Source of the DNA: Orthonyx spaldingii
Lineage: Eukaryota; Chordata; Aves; Passeriformes; Orthonychidae
Assembly (NCBI GenBank): GCA_013397795.1
Contig: VZTJ01005231.1
Location: 1-64,000, forward strand
Reading direction: 5' to 3'
Length of the DNA stretch: 64,000 nt
A program made the position numbers and the translations under genes. Shown one piece after another: positions 48,890 through 60,639 of this stretch (position 1 is its first letter; each line of letters starts with the position of its first letter). The notes beneath the pieces are model-generated. The model did no database searches. It was not told the DNA's origin and saw nothing but the letters and a program-made list of their open reading frames with translations.

Positions 48890-48922
48890 TTTCTTTTTTT
48901 TCTTTTTCTTTTTTTTTTTTTT
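48890..48922. repeat. T-rich simple tract
   Basis: Runs of T are interrupted by single C, ending in thirteen or more uninterrupted T. No element body adjoins it. Confidence 0.85.
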
Positions 48923-50234
48923 GAGCTCAAACTGTGGAACGAGGGAGCATAAAAAAACAAGCTAATTAGAGAGAAATCAGGAGAAAAGAAGCAGGGAGAA
49001 AAGAGAAGACAGTCTGAGCATTAATGAGACTGATTTGGGAAGAGGATGTGACAAGCTCTTCAAAAGCATTATTGTCAAATGTGTCACTGTTTCATAGACG
49101 GCTACTGCTACCTTTGAGCTTCATGCTGATAGTTAATGATTTGAAACTATAAAAAGATTGAAAAGGTAAAAGAGAAAATGGCAGACTCGACTGGATTTTA
49201 ATGAGTCCCCCCTTCCCACTTTTCTCTTTTTCCATATGAAGCAGCCTTGGAAAGTAGGAAAAAAGTTCAGTTTCCCCCTGCCTGATTGCTCTCTCAAGGC
49301 AAAAAATGTTTACAAAGGAGAAGGGAGAGTGCAGAGGTCCATCCATCTCGCTCTGACCACCATCCATCTTCCCTTCCTCAAACCCTCAGCTCTTCCATTC
49401 ACTGTCAAGTGGTGGTGGGCTTGTGGTTGTACAGGCAGGGACTGACAAAAATAAGCTGAGATTGATGGAAGAGACAGCTATAGCTCTTGTTTGTTTTTTT
49501 GTGACGTGCTGAGCAGAAGCAGTCTTCACACTGTGAAATGTAACAAAGAAATCTAAAGTGATTACACAGGTTCATTTGTCAGTATCACTGCTCCAGCTAT
49601 TGCTGTGTGCAACAATGAGATGACAAGGCATTTATTGCTGATGGTTGGTTATTAGCCACATTATAGGAAACATTAGCACAGTCTAGGATACATAGACCAG
49701 GGAGACAATAGCTTTCTGGGCTCCAAACTCAGCAGGGTAGCCTTGTCATTAAATTTGGTGGCACCAATTTAATTTTTTTTTAACAATAAATTGAAAGAAA
49801 ACTTTGAAAACTAAGTCTGTAACCCTGCATTTACCTTAAGACTGATCAGTGTGCTTTCTTCGGATGCTACATTCTGTATCAGAAAGGCTGTGTGGCCCAG
49901 TAGGCCAGCAAATCTAAAAGATGCAGTGGAAAAGCCTTATGATATGTGGTCTCTTGGCTGATCCAATCACTGCCTTCAAGTCCTGAACTCCAAAGTGCCC
50001 CTCTGCCACTGGGGTGGACCAGGTTCTTCTCAACCAAATCGCAAACAATCATACAAGGAGAAAAGTCTTGTATTGTTTACAGAAAGGATTCTGTAAACTT
50101 TTGTTATGACCTTTGTCTTGCTTTTCTTATCCTACTTGGATCTGATAATTTTTTTCTTGTCTTGCCTGGGTCCTTTAGGGTCAGATCTTGGTATCTCTCC
50201 CATCCTTGCAAATGGCCCTGTAGAAGTCACCAGA

Positions 50235-50775
50235 AGTTATAGAATTGTAGAATTCTGTTTTCTGGGTTGGAAAAGACCTTAAAGACCCTCCAGTTCCAAT
50301 GGCCCCTCCAGTGGCAGGTACACCTTCCAGATTGCTCAGAGCCCCATCCTGGCTTTAAACAGCTGGCCTTAGGTATTCCAGGGATGGGACATCCACAGCT
50401 TCTCTGGGAAACTTTTCCAGTGCCTCTCACAACCCTAATAGTAAAGATTTCTTCCTAATATCTCATCTAAACCTACTCTCAGTTTGAATCCATTCTCCCT
50501 TGTTCTGTCACTACTTGCCCGTGTAAAAAGTCCTTCACCATCTTTCATGGAGGCTCCCTAGATACTGGAAAGCCACAATTAGTTCATCCTGAAGCTGTCT
50601 CTTCTCCAGGCTGAAAAATCCAAATCCTCTCAGGCTTTCCTCATAGGAGAGGTACTTCGTCCCTCTGATCATCTTGGTGTCAGTCACCTGGACTTGCTCC
50701 AAGAGGTCCATGTCCTTCCTATGCTGGGGACTCCAGAGCTGAATGCAGCACTGCAGGTGGGGTCTCACCGGAGAA
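50235..50775 (-). mobile_element. CR1 LINE 3' fragment with RT C-terminal relic
   Basis: This is the longest clear CR1 copy in the window, in reverse orientation. On the plus strand it opens with ATAGAATTGTAGAATTCTG, the complement of the terminal repeat, then GGGTTGGAAAAGACCTTAAA of the 3' UTR. From about 50460 to 50775 the minus strand still reads as the C-terminal end of the CR1 reverse transcriptase ORF. A frame at 50535-50825 contains LWSPQHRKDMDLLEQVQ and, further on, SYEESLRGFGFFSLEKRQLQ, both typical of that protein. The 5' part of the element is missing. The relic cannot be active, but the readable frame implies a younger age than the other CR1 pieces here. Confidence 0.93.
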
Positions 50776-51831
50776 AAAAAGTCTTTGACAGTGAGGGCTG
50801 AGTGCAGAAAGTAAAGGTTTGGCATGCATGGGATGTGACTGGATGGCTGCCATGTTTATTAAGCCATAAAAGAACATGCCTGTTCTGTGGCAAAAGCTGT
50901 GTTTGCACAGTGGTGCGAAGCCAAGCCCTCAGTTCTGGGGTGAAGTGCCTACTTTTTGTAGCCTTTCAGTACTGAGTTTTGCAGTAAAACTAGAAATTCT
51001 GGTGGTGTCTCATTCTTTTCAAAGAAGGTTTTTTATTATGTAATTAATTTTCTTATTAACTCAGTGAGTAATATATTCCCTGTGCCATTTTTTTTCTGAC
51101 ACTCAGCTTCAGTTTATTTTATGCTACCATCAGATTTCCAGAATGCCCCAGATTTTGGCACTGACAGCACTTAAATAAACTGAGACAGTTGTCCTGGGAA
51201 AGTTGGAGGTTTTGACAGCTGCATGAAGGATCATGGGACTTCAGCCCATAAAATACCAGTGTAAGGGGAATTACAATGTTTTAAAAACCGCTATCACTTG
51301 ATAACATTGTAAATAGCAACAGGAGCTGGATTTGAACAGATTCAGGCCAAACCCAAGTATCTTTGAATGTAAAAATGAAATTGCTCTTCATCAGATGTGT
51401 GAATCAGATGTGATTTTTTTATTTCATGTTATGAAGTTTATCATATTCTGTGCCCTATATACTGTTTGCCTAGCAGTGAATTTAATCTAAACTGTTTGTT
51501 CTGGATTCATTGATCAGAGAGGTAACCTGAAAAGATTCTGACAGACTCCGAACCCTAAGATCCCTAAGTCATTTTATAGCATTTTTGAGCATAAAAATTG
51601 GTAATTTTCTTTCTAAAGAGCATTTACCAAATGTGTGTGAGAAAATTAATACTGTTAGGTCTCTTACAATTATTGAGCAAGGTGATTTTGCCCCCCATTA
51701 GACACACTTTAGGCCACATCATCTGTTTCTGCCCAGCAACTAATTTTGCCTTGAACTACCCAAACAATACTGTTTCCTCCAGTTTCTGCATCACTGTGCT
51801 CTTCTGTCATTATTTCTGCTTTTGTGTTAAT
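50776..51831. other. Unique non-coding DNA, no gene seen
   Basis: This is the 1.06-kb segment between two CR1 pieces. No gene or further repeat was recognised. Confidence 0.45.
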
Positions 51832-51894
51832 TTAGGCTGGACTTGATGACCTCAAAGGTCTTTTCCAACCTAGTTAATTCTGTGATTCTGTGAA
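51832..51894 (+). mobile_element. Short CR1 3'-terminal fragment
   Basis: Only the last 60 bases or so of a CR1 element are present. They read GGCTGGACTTGATGACCTCA, then AAGGTCTTTTCCAACCTAG, then TTCTGTGATTCTGTGA, the tandem terminal octamer. It is severely 5'-truncated and lies opposite in orientation to the CR1 copy 1.06 kb to the left, so the two are separate insertions. Confidence 0.85.
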
Positions 51895-54800
51895 TTTGTC
51901 TTTACTTCCAACTTCCTGCTGAAATCCTGTGATTTCAGTGAAATCCAAAAATATAGGGATCTGATAGCACCATAAATCAGTTTCAATTAAAGAATGTGTG
52001 CCTGCTGAGCTAGGGTCCCTTGAAACAAATATCACTTGCAAGATGGACAGATAGCAACACCCGTGATCCAGCTTTCAAATGAGGATATATTGTTAAAAAA
52101 CGCAGAGCAAATAATTTAATTCAACAATAAAAATATTAAACATCAAGAACAACAACAACAGCGATAATAATAGTAATATTACTATCATGCCACTCCAGAC
52201 ATAAGAGGGCTTGAAAGGGTAGCCAATAGGTCTAAATCTGTAGTGGCAATTCAGAATAAAATAAGAATGAAATATCTTTTGAGGCCATAAAGCTTGAAAC
52301 TTGTCACAGAAGAGGCATCTAAACTCTCAGAAAAGAAAGCAATCTCTATTTGAGAGCACACAGGCATTTCTGATGAGTGGGTCTGATGAGTCAGCATTTC
52401 AGCAACTGAGTTAATGCAGCATTTGGCAGCTAAGCTAGAAATAAAAGTATAAAAAAGCCCTTTGGCATGAACTTTGCTTCTGAGATATATGCAGTGAGTG
52501 TATCTCTGAGAAGTGGGAAGGTTTTTGAAGTTATAACAGAGGCTGTTTTAATTTGGGGCAGGCTCATTAAGGAACATGTTTTAAAAACATAAGATTTCTG
52601 TTCCCTCTGGCTCTGTGCTGTGCTTCACACTAAACTTGGCAAAGACAAAACACAGTCCAAGGGAAGGTATCTGTATTGTAAGATAAAATGCCTCAAAGAC
52701 TGCCTGCTTTGTGGCTGGCTCAGATCAGATAAGGGCTGCATCTATCACACCCTCCTCGCAGTGTAAACCAGAGCTAGAGGTATTAAGGGGTATGCTAAGA
52801 TGATGTGTCAAAATTTAATTTAAATCCTACTGCAGTCAAAAAGGCCAAGTCTTTCAAAACATTAGATGTTTAGCAGCAGTTGGTGCCAATGGAGTTTTGT
52901 TGCCTAAAAGGGACATGGTGGAAAATGACACAAAGAAGCAGTTAGCAACCCTGCGTGTTGGTCCCACCTATTGTCACAGCTGTTTCACTCAGGCAGAGGC
53001 ACACCTTGGTCTTTGTAAAGCCTGAGCTGTGTTTCCACTCCCTCTTCTCATGGTTCCCACATGGAATGTTAAGATTGGCTTTCAATATACAACTTACGGA
53101 GGAAGGGCAATGTCTGCATTTCAACTGAGACTGAAATGTTAGACTAAAACGTAGACTTCAGATCCACAAGAATTTGTACACAAGAGAGCAGCAAGTAGCT
53201 GATGACACACTTGTAGGAAATGGATTTTAAAAAAAGTAAATTGTTCTTTCCCCTGGAGGATGCTAAATTTTCAGAGTAAAGTATTGACTAGCTATCCATT
53301 ACAAATGATACACAGGTATTTCAGACAAAGGAGTTTATTGTTACTATTAATCATTATTTGTGTCATGACTGAGCCTCTGAAGGCCTAGTGAAACCAGGTC
53401 ACTGATGAACCAGACCCAAGAAATACTAAGAATTCATAGCTTAAATGCACAAGCGAGCCACGAGAAAGAGCTGTGTTATAAAGGCAACACGGTGAGCTGC
53501 TGTGGAGAGAACACTTAGCCTGAAAACTGCAGCTGAGTCCTTGTGGCAGCCCCTGCCTGAGCAGTGTGATTGCTGCCCTGAGCTAAGCCTTGATGAGGCC
53601 GCAGGACCCAGGTTAACTCCTCTGCCCAGCACTGGGCAGGAAAACACGGTTGAGTGGCTTGGAGGTGGCACAGCAGCCTTTAGGATGGTGCTGTGTGTGT
53701 TTGTGCACCCACAGCACATCCACACCTGCAGCCAGCCGGTCATGCAGGGTATTCCTTCTTTCCCTGAGCTGTGTTTGCCTTCCTGTGTGCATGTGCGAAA
53801 AACACCAGTGGAGGAAAATCAAAGCAATGAACAAACATTGAGAGCTGACCCTGAATGTTCGTGGTTGGTAGATTAAAACAAAGCTCGTTGCAGCAGAGTT
53901 GCTCAGAATGACCCTTGGAATTTCACTTTTAAAGGTCAGATGATAAAACCACTGCTTTGCTGCTTGTAGGAAGGAGAGTTTAGCTGTAAGGTCACTTTGT
54001 TTTCACACTCTCAGAAATGTTACCTCCACCCTTCACAGAGAATGTAAATCAAGTAAAAAACCACCCAGCAGGGTTATCAGGGTAACACTAAATCAACACC
54101 AGCTGCAGCTGCTAGGGGTGAATGTAAAATTTACAGTGAGGCATATGTCTATTGCTACTGAGCGATTAGCAGTGTTTTCAATTAAAACATGCAAAGACCA
54201 AGATGATTTTTATTTTAGTGGTCTAAATAAAAGCAAACTTAGAGGCCAAACTAATCCAGGTTTTCAATTCAGTGTTCGCGGTGTCTCTAAATCAGGACCA
54301 TATTGCAAGCTGGAAGAGGATGGGAAGGGGGCAAACTTTCCTTTCAGCAGTTTTAAAAAACTGCTGACTAAAATCCGCATCTATCATCTTGTTATTGAAA
54401 AGTATAAGTAAAAGGTGAGAGAAAATTGTGTCTGATATGGGATGTTTAGTTGACAGACAGCTCATTGTAACAGATGTGGCTCCTTTTAAATAGCACCGTA
54501 AATGAGATCCCAGAAAGACAAGGACAAAGGCTAGGAGAGAGCACTTAGTCTAATTAGACAGAGAAATCCATTTCCTTTTAACTGAATGCTTCTCTGAATG
54601 TGCAGAGATTTCCAAGTTATGAAGCCCAAGCAAAGGATGGAGGCTACAGCTATCAGTTCATAATCTGCAAGGCATGGAATAATAATGGTCCTCATTTTTC
54701 AAGCACGGATCTTCAGTAGTTTGTTAAACCTGCACATCAACTCCTCACTAAAGCACCTGCAGATTAATGGCATGACTAGAAAGCTTTTCATCTGGTGTGT

Positions 54801-57119
54801 ATGTGGGGAGAAATTGTAAAGAAAGGCAAAGAATGGCCTTAAAATTTGTTCTGTTAAAAAAAAAAAAAAATCACAAAGGAAAGGACTGGTAGCCCAGATT
54901 TTTACTTATCCTAAGCTTACAGGAGAAATAAAAATTAAGACACAGAAAAAAAGACATAGAAATGGTACTGTGGTTTCTATAGTAATCAGCACTCCAGACT
55001 TGATGTGCATTTCTGTGTGTGCTTTGTGCTGGCTACAAGATGTTAAAGGCAGTACTCCTCTCACCTGACTTCAGCTCTTTCACTGCCAGTCATTCATATA
55101 TTACTGACAGTTACAGGCCAGTAACTGGCCTATAAATCTACATGAACCGAAGTTTTCCAGGATCCTCCTACAGTTAACTTTGGGAGAGAGAGGCATCTCC
55201 AAAATTTGTTTTATCTTGTCCAGGGCATGTATCTGGACATGGCACCTCTAGAGGGTTAATCTGTCAACCTATTGCCCTGCACTGACTGGAAAAGACAAAT
55301 GTTTCAGGTTAGCAGATGTGCTTTGAGACAGAGAGAGTTAGGTCACTGTTTTATGAGAAGTGATTTTGCCCTTGTCACCAGAAAATTCAAAAAAATTTTC
55401 AACAGAGGTCTGCGCACTTGCTTATTTTTGATCTTTCTCTGTCCTACCCAAGAGGAAAGGGTAGGAATCAAGAAAGTGAAGCTCTAGGAAATGGAGAATA
55501 TGACTAATTTTTGTTGATGGTTTTTGAGTTGAGCAGGCAGCCAAAATTTAGTGCCTTGGACATTATGCAAAATAACCAGGTATCCAGTCGAGCATTTTTG
55601 GTGCAACCTTTCTGTTTTTCTAAATAAGCAATTCTGCTTTCTTGGAAACCAGGGAATCAAATGAATGGAAAAGGTTTCTCAGCTCTCACCTCCATACTTC
55701 TTCTGCCAGCATTTCCCTGACCTCCTTGAGAGCCTTTATTTACAGTCCTGTTACAGTGCTCATGCAAATAATGTTTTTGCCAGTGTTTTTTTTTGTAACC
55801 CACCAATAAGTAGCATGTGCTAATAGGGCAGTAGCTGTGAATACAGAGCAATATTGTTTTCAGAGAGCCATGGGAACCCAAAGTTTGTGGGTCATTTTTA
55901 GTCTGATTGCTGTCATGTACTGAAGCCTGAGCTGCAGTGCATTTTCACTTCTCTTGCCCATACCGGCTGCATTGACCAGGAGGGATATGTTAACATTAGT
56001 GAAATACTAACTACAAAGTCTGGCAAGAGAGTGAAGTGAGGAGAAATAGCAAGTAATTGGGAAAAAACCTGAACCTCTTTTTCCAGAGTCAGCGCCTCTC
56101 TAAAAGAGTAGGAGTGGGCGCAGGGAACAATGAGCCCTGCTCCTTCCTACATCTCCAAATATAGGCAGAATGTCTAGGATAGAAACATCATTTTAGGAAG
56201 GATCTGGTACTTTTGGGCTGTGCAAAAGCAAAACCTTTTACCAGTATGACAACAGTAGCTTTCTAGATGGTCTGAAGAATAGTGCAGTGTCTTAGTAACA
56301 TATGAGCCAAACAAATACTGGGTTTTTTGAGCATAAGACCTGCCAGACTCTTGCCAGTGGTGTTTAACAGGCAAATTGCATAACAATTACAGGATGGGTT
56401 CTGCAACTGGGATCTGTGCAGGTGCAGGCTCCTGGTTATAGGCCAGGCAGATTTTGCAATGCCACTGGCTAAAATTATTTTTAAAGGAAAACATGATGAA
56501 ACTGTGTTTGTTTCCGTGTGTGTGTGTACCCATGAGTTTATATACACACACCTTTAAGTGTATGTGGGCATGTGTGAACACAGATAAATGTGTGTTTGAA
56601 CTGTACATTGGCAGTATTTGGAGCAGCATAAAAATCTTGCCAGCATTGCGGGTGATGAATTAACCCAGTGGACTGAGTTTAGTTTGATGACTCTGAAACA
56701 AAACAAAGTCATCCTCAGCCCTGAAGATTAACAGCACATGGAATGATGAAATAATGGGTGTTGGAAACAGCAAAGTTGTTTTGTGTTGTCAAATGCCATG
56801 GGATAATGTGGGCACAAAAGCATATTGCAAGCACAAGCTGGGCATGGGTCAAGATACCAATTTCAGCTGGATTTCTCCATGAGTGTGAACAGGTAGTTGA
56901 GCACACAGGGCAGTATTTTCCAGACTCAGCAGCTTGTGGACTTCATTTGCTTACAAAGCCACAGAAGAGGAAATGTAGTGTTATTTATCTACAATTTTGA
57001 TCAGAGACTGCCTTAAGTGAGATACTAAGAGAATTAGCTGTGAAATAGATTTTGGTGACAGATGTTCTGTGCTCTGCTGTTACGTAAAAAGCTACCTTAC
57101 CTTCTCTGTCAGCTGTGAT
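51895..57119. other. Unique non-coding DNA, no gene seen
   Basis: No gene is supported in 5.2 kb. Small items: a perfect 16-bp palindrome ATAGTAATATTACTAT at 52170-52185 next to CAA and ATA trinucleotide runs, 15 A at 54856-54870, and an 8-bp-arm palindrome at 55115-55131. The frames at 53502-53876 (GTG start) and 54118-54411 have no recognised relatives. Confidence 0.45.
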
Positions 57120-57330
57120 ATCTGGCTATAATTAGAAGAAGTAATATCTGTCAAATAATTGGTTATGCACATTTTGATTAATTTCCTGAGACAATTCCAC
57201 TCCTGTACCACTTCTCAATCTCCCTGTGATTTTTAATTTTCTCATTTGGGGAGAACTTTCATTTAATTAGACTCCAAAATCTTGCAAACAGCTCTGTAAA
57301 CATTTGCAGTAAGATTTATTTCCTTATATT
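57120..57330. promoter_or_regulatory. Candidate conserved AT-rich regulatory block
   Basis: Two TAATTA cores (57129-57134 and 57264-57269) and GATTAATTT (about 57176) lie in complex AT-rich DNA without homopolymers. The block directly precedes the heptamer array. The texture is that of homeodomain-bound conserved non-coding DNA, but this rests on motifs alone. Confidence 0.28.
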
Positions 57331-57362
57331 TGTGAGATCCTGGTATAAGTGTTGTATGAGTA

Positions 57363-57490
57363 TATATAATATATGATATATGATATATACTATATACTAT
57401 ATACTATATACTATATACTATATACTATATACTATATACTATATACTATATACTATATACTATATATAATATATAATATATAATATATAA
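57363..57490. repeat. Heptamer tandem array with ordered unit variants
   Basis: The array has a period of seven bases. The units in order are TATATAA once (57363-57369), TATATGA twice (57370-57383), TATATAC eleven times (57384-57460), a 2-bp phase slip (57461-57462) and TATATAA four times (57463-57490). All units share TATATA and differ only at the last two positions. Identical neighbours grouped in blocks indicate recent expansion by slippage of one unit type. The array is nearly pure A/T and should melt or extrude easily. Confidence 0.95.
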
Positions 57491-58017
57491 GCAATGAATG
57501 GTAATCTTAAAAAGTACTCTCCAAGTTATATAGCACCATTGCTACTGAAAATGGAAAAGAAAAACTATGGTAGAGAATTTTTCTTGAAAGTTTAGTTATG
57601 TTATGAAGAAGGACTGTAATAGTCTAGGAGTGCTGTAAGCCTGCTTTGCTGGTTGGTCATGCTTCAACCAGTTAAGATTGTGAAAGATGTTTTTGGTGAC
57701 ATGAAATGCTTTCAAATGTGAGGCTTGTTCATCCCATTGTGGATTTGTTATATACATTTAATTTTCTTAGAAAAGGAGTTAACCTGAAGACTTCTTAGAA
57801 TCTTGAATTTGGTATATCTGTCAGACAGTGATGATTAACCTCTTCAACATGTAAAATCAAAACAAGCAAGAGGAGAACATACACTTTAAGAAAAGGTGTT
57901 GTCCCAAGCACGGGACCAGCTGAAAGACTAGCAAAGGGTGTGGAGAAAACCAAAGAAAACAGTTCCCAGTCTTTCTTAGGGCTACTGCTTCGATAGCATC
58001 TGTGTGTGTTGCATTGG
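57491..58017. other. Unique non-coding DNA, no gene seen
   Basis: No gene or repeat is recognised between the heptamer array and the CpG patch. Confidence 0.45.
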
Positions 58018-58230
58018 CAGGCGAGCTGCCGAGGGGCTGCGGTCATCTCCAGCGGATCCACAGGTGTTGGAGCGGGAGGCTCGCTCCGGATCCGTGCCAG
58101 GCGCCCCGTGCCTTGCCGGGCTGTGCTGCCCCAGGCTCCGCTCGGGCAGGGGAGTGAGAGGCAGCAGCTGCAGTGCCAGTCCTGTCCCTCCCGCCAGCAG
58201 CAGGCACCGGCATGCTGGGATGGCGCTAGC
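58018..58230. promoter_or_regulatory. Small GC-rich CpG patch, possible promoter or exon
   Basis: About 16 CpGs occur in roughly 210 bp of clearly GC-rich DNA, in abrupt contrast to the AT-rich flanks. A plus-strand frame (58004-58234) is open throughout, but its Ala/Arg/Ser/Pro/Gly-rich translation is what any GC-rich stretch gives, and it resembles no known protein. The patch could be the promoter or first exon of an unannotated transcript, an orphan CpG island or an unrecognised GC-rich repeat. No TATA box or strong splice donor was found. Confidence 0.4.
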
Positions 58231-60639
58231 CTAAGGAGCCTGCAGGTTCAGGGCAGGGTTTAGGATGAAGAGGTGATTTTCTGTGCCTTTGTATAGATAA
58301 GAAACCATTAACCATACAGTACTTCTCTGGAATGAGGGTAAGTGGAGACAGAGCAGATTTTTTAAATGTTTTTCTTTCAGCACTCCCTTTTGGACACACA
58401 GTAGTAACTGCAATCTACCCCAAATGTGCTATCATATTCAAGCAATAGTGCAGTATCTTTATGGAGCATATACTGCTGATTATCTCTCCTTATAAAAATT
58501 TTGAATGAGATTCGCTTACATTTTGGGAAAGATGCAGGTAAAACATCATAAGCATTAGATCAAGACTCATGGTGACTTCTTGGGCTTTTCTAAGCACTTT
58601 GGAGACTGTTACCTATTTGAAAGGGGCCATGATTTTTCCATAATATGGTGATAAAATGGGCCAGACTTGACTTTTATCTCACCTTTCATATTGAGCCTCT
58701 TGCCAATCCAGTCTCTACTTATTTTCTATGTGAGTTCATCCTCCCTTATGGAGAAGGCAGAGTTTTTATTCTGGAGCTGACCCAGGGAAGGATTCACTGT
58801 GACCAGATCTTGCTGGGCACAGGGATTTCCCTGCTGACCTGCATGTTTTTCAGGAGATGGAGCCTGCAGAGGAACCCTGGGACTGACTTAGAGGGCAGGG
58901 ACAGGTGAGGCTAAGCCTTCTTTGCTCTTCCTGGGGTGATGAGCAGGATGCACCCTTGTGCACAGGAGGGAACTGCACCAGGATGCTCCCTTCCATGGAC
59001 TGGCTCCCAGCTGGAAGATGTGGCAGGCATTGCACTCAGGAGTGCTCTTCCTAGTCCTCTCTTGCTTTGGGGAACATAGATCTGTGGTGTTGCATTTTTT
59101 AGGCACTTTTCTGTGCTGGAGGCAGAGCACCAAGGGTGAAATAAGTCCCACCTTGCTCCTCTGGACCATTTGGCAAGGCCAGTCCGTGTGAGCGTGCAAA
59201 AAGTGGACTGGACAGTGAGTCCTGCTGTGCTGTGACAGATAGTGGCATGAAGTGGAGTTGATGTGGTTATTAGGCTGTGATTGAGTTCATACTGAGCAGT
59301 ATTGATTGGTGTTGGTTCAGCGCTTGCTACATATCTTATCAATTGACCTTCAAGATTGTATTCCTGCTCTGCTTCTTTTACTTCTAATTCTCTTTGCCTC
59401 CAGTTTCTGTAACTCCTAATCTTCCTGTGTTTGATTTGGCATAGTATTTCTTTAGTATTCTGTTAGAGAAAATTTTTTTAAGTGAAGCTATATTTTCCTT
59501 CTTTTGTTTCGCTTCCCTTTGTTTGCTTTTTAAATTCTTTTTTTGTTTTTCCAAGAAACCCACCTGCTCTTCTTGATACATCAATTCCATTAAGAGATTC
59601 AGCTTCTAAAATATTTTGCCCTCAGCAGAATAAAGAAGTATAAATGCAGGTGTTTTGCAATAAAGCTCAGGGGTGCAGAAACTGGTTTTATAGCAGATCT
59701 TGTCAAATAGGATTTACAGAACCCGATAACATAATACAGTTCGATAACATAATGCCTTCGTGAACAGTTCTCCTGGCCATCTGTGGAGCTGCACGGTTAC
59801 ACCAGCTGAAGATCTGGTAGCCTATTTCCAAGATGTTGTTTGTAAATGTGCACTGAAAACCTGAAAGAATAATTGTAGCTAAGTGCATTTAGCTGTGTGC
59901 AATTCACTGCGGGTATTAATTTTGGACTTTCACTGAAAGCAAGGAAGACAATGTTGTCTGCTGAGTTGTTTCAGCACTGGCGGGTACTAAAACAAGGTAG
60001 GGAGCTAAAATATCTGCCTAGATCTATGCAGCTGCCTATATGGCAAAATACGGGTTGAAACTAAAGAGTTTCTGACACACAGCAGTGCCCAAAACAAGGA
60101 GTATGCTACCTTGTATCACAGACATTCAACACACAGATCTGCTACATCAAATAAAGTGACTCAGATTGTAAGAAATGCAGTAAGAAATGGGAAAAAAGCA
60201 AGTTTGTGCCAGTCAAAAAAGCAAAAGATAAATAATACACTGTCAAGCTACAATGTGCACAAAACTTACCTTCAGTAAGGGGATGCAGAGCATCGGAAAG
60301 AAGGCCATAGGATTTTCAAACCTTTTTTTTAGTTGCAAGGGATATAAAATGTCCAGTAATAAATGTGAATCCCCACAGATATCAATTACGATAATTTAAA
60401 GATCTCAGATTTATGTTCCTGGCTGAAGTTCAGAGTTATCAATTAGAAAATGCTTTCTAGGATCTTATTACAGCCTTTGTGTAGGAGGAAATTTGAAACT
60501 CACAGCCCAGAAGAGTGGTGGTTGATAGCAAAAGGGGGAAATGGATGTCAAAATATGTATTATGGAACTGTGATAAAGTGCCATCTTTTTAGAAATCTCG
60601 CCTTGTGAATAGTGCACAAGTGCCTGTTCTCCATACACT
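58231..60639. other. Unique non-coding DNA, no gene seen
   Basis: No gene or mobile element is supported. A minus-strand Lys-rich frame at 59384-59590 is a product of the T-rich plus strand there. Overlapping frames at 58850-59342 are in mutual conflict and match nothing. Confidence 0.45.

Larger units (their letters stand above)
46446..50234. other. Unique non-coding DNA with a palindrome, no gene seen
   Basis: No gene is supported. The palindrome at 46650-46679 and the T tract at 48890-48922 are listed separately. The flanks of that T tract (48820-49080) include ATTAAT and CTAATTAG words and may be conserved. Around 49891-49984 there are A-box-like and B-box-like words at SINE-like spacing, but the case for a tRNA-derived element is weak. 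Four overlapping frames at 47910-48445 on both strands show that open frames here are chance. Confidence 0.4.

Noticed and set aside
59384..59590. Lys/Glu-rich minus-strand frame resembling a basic coiled coil
   Set aside because: It is produced by a T-rich plus strand, with no splice or family context.
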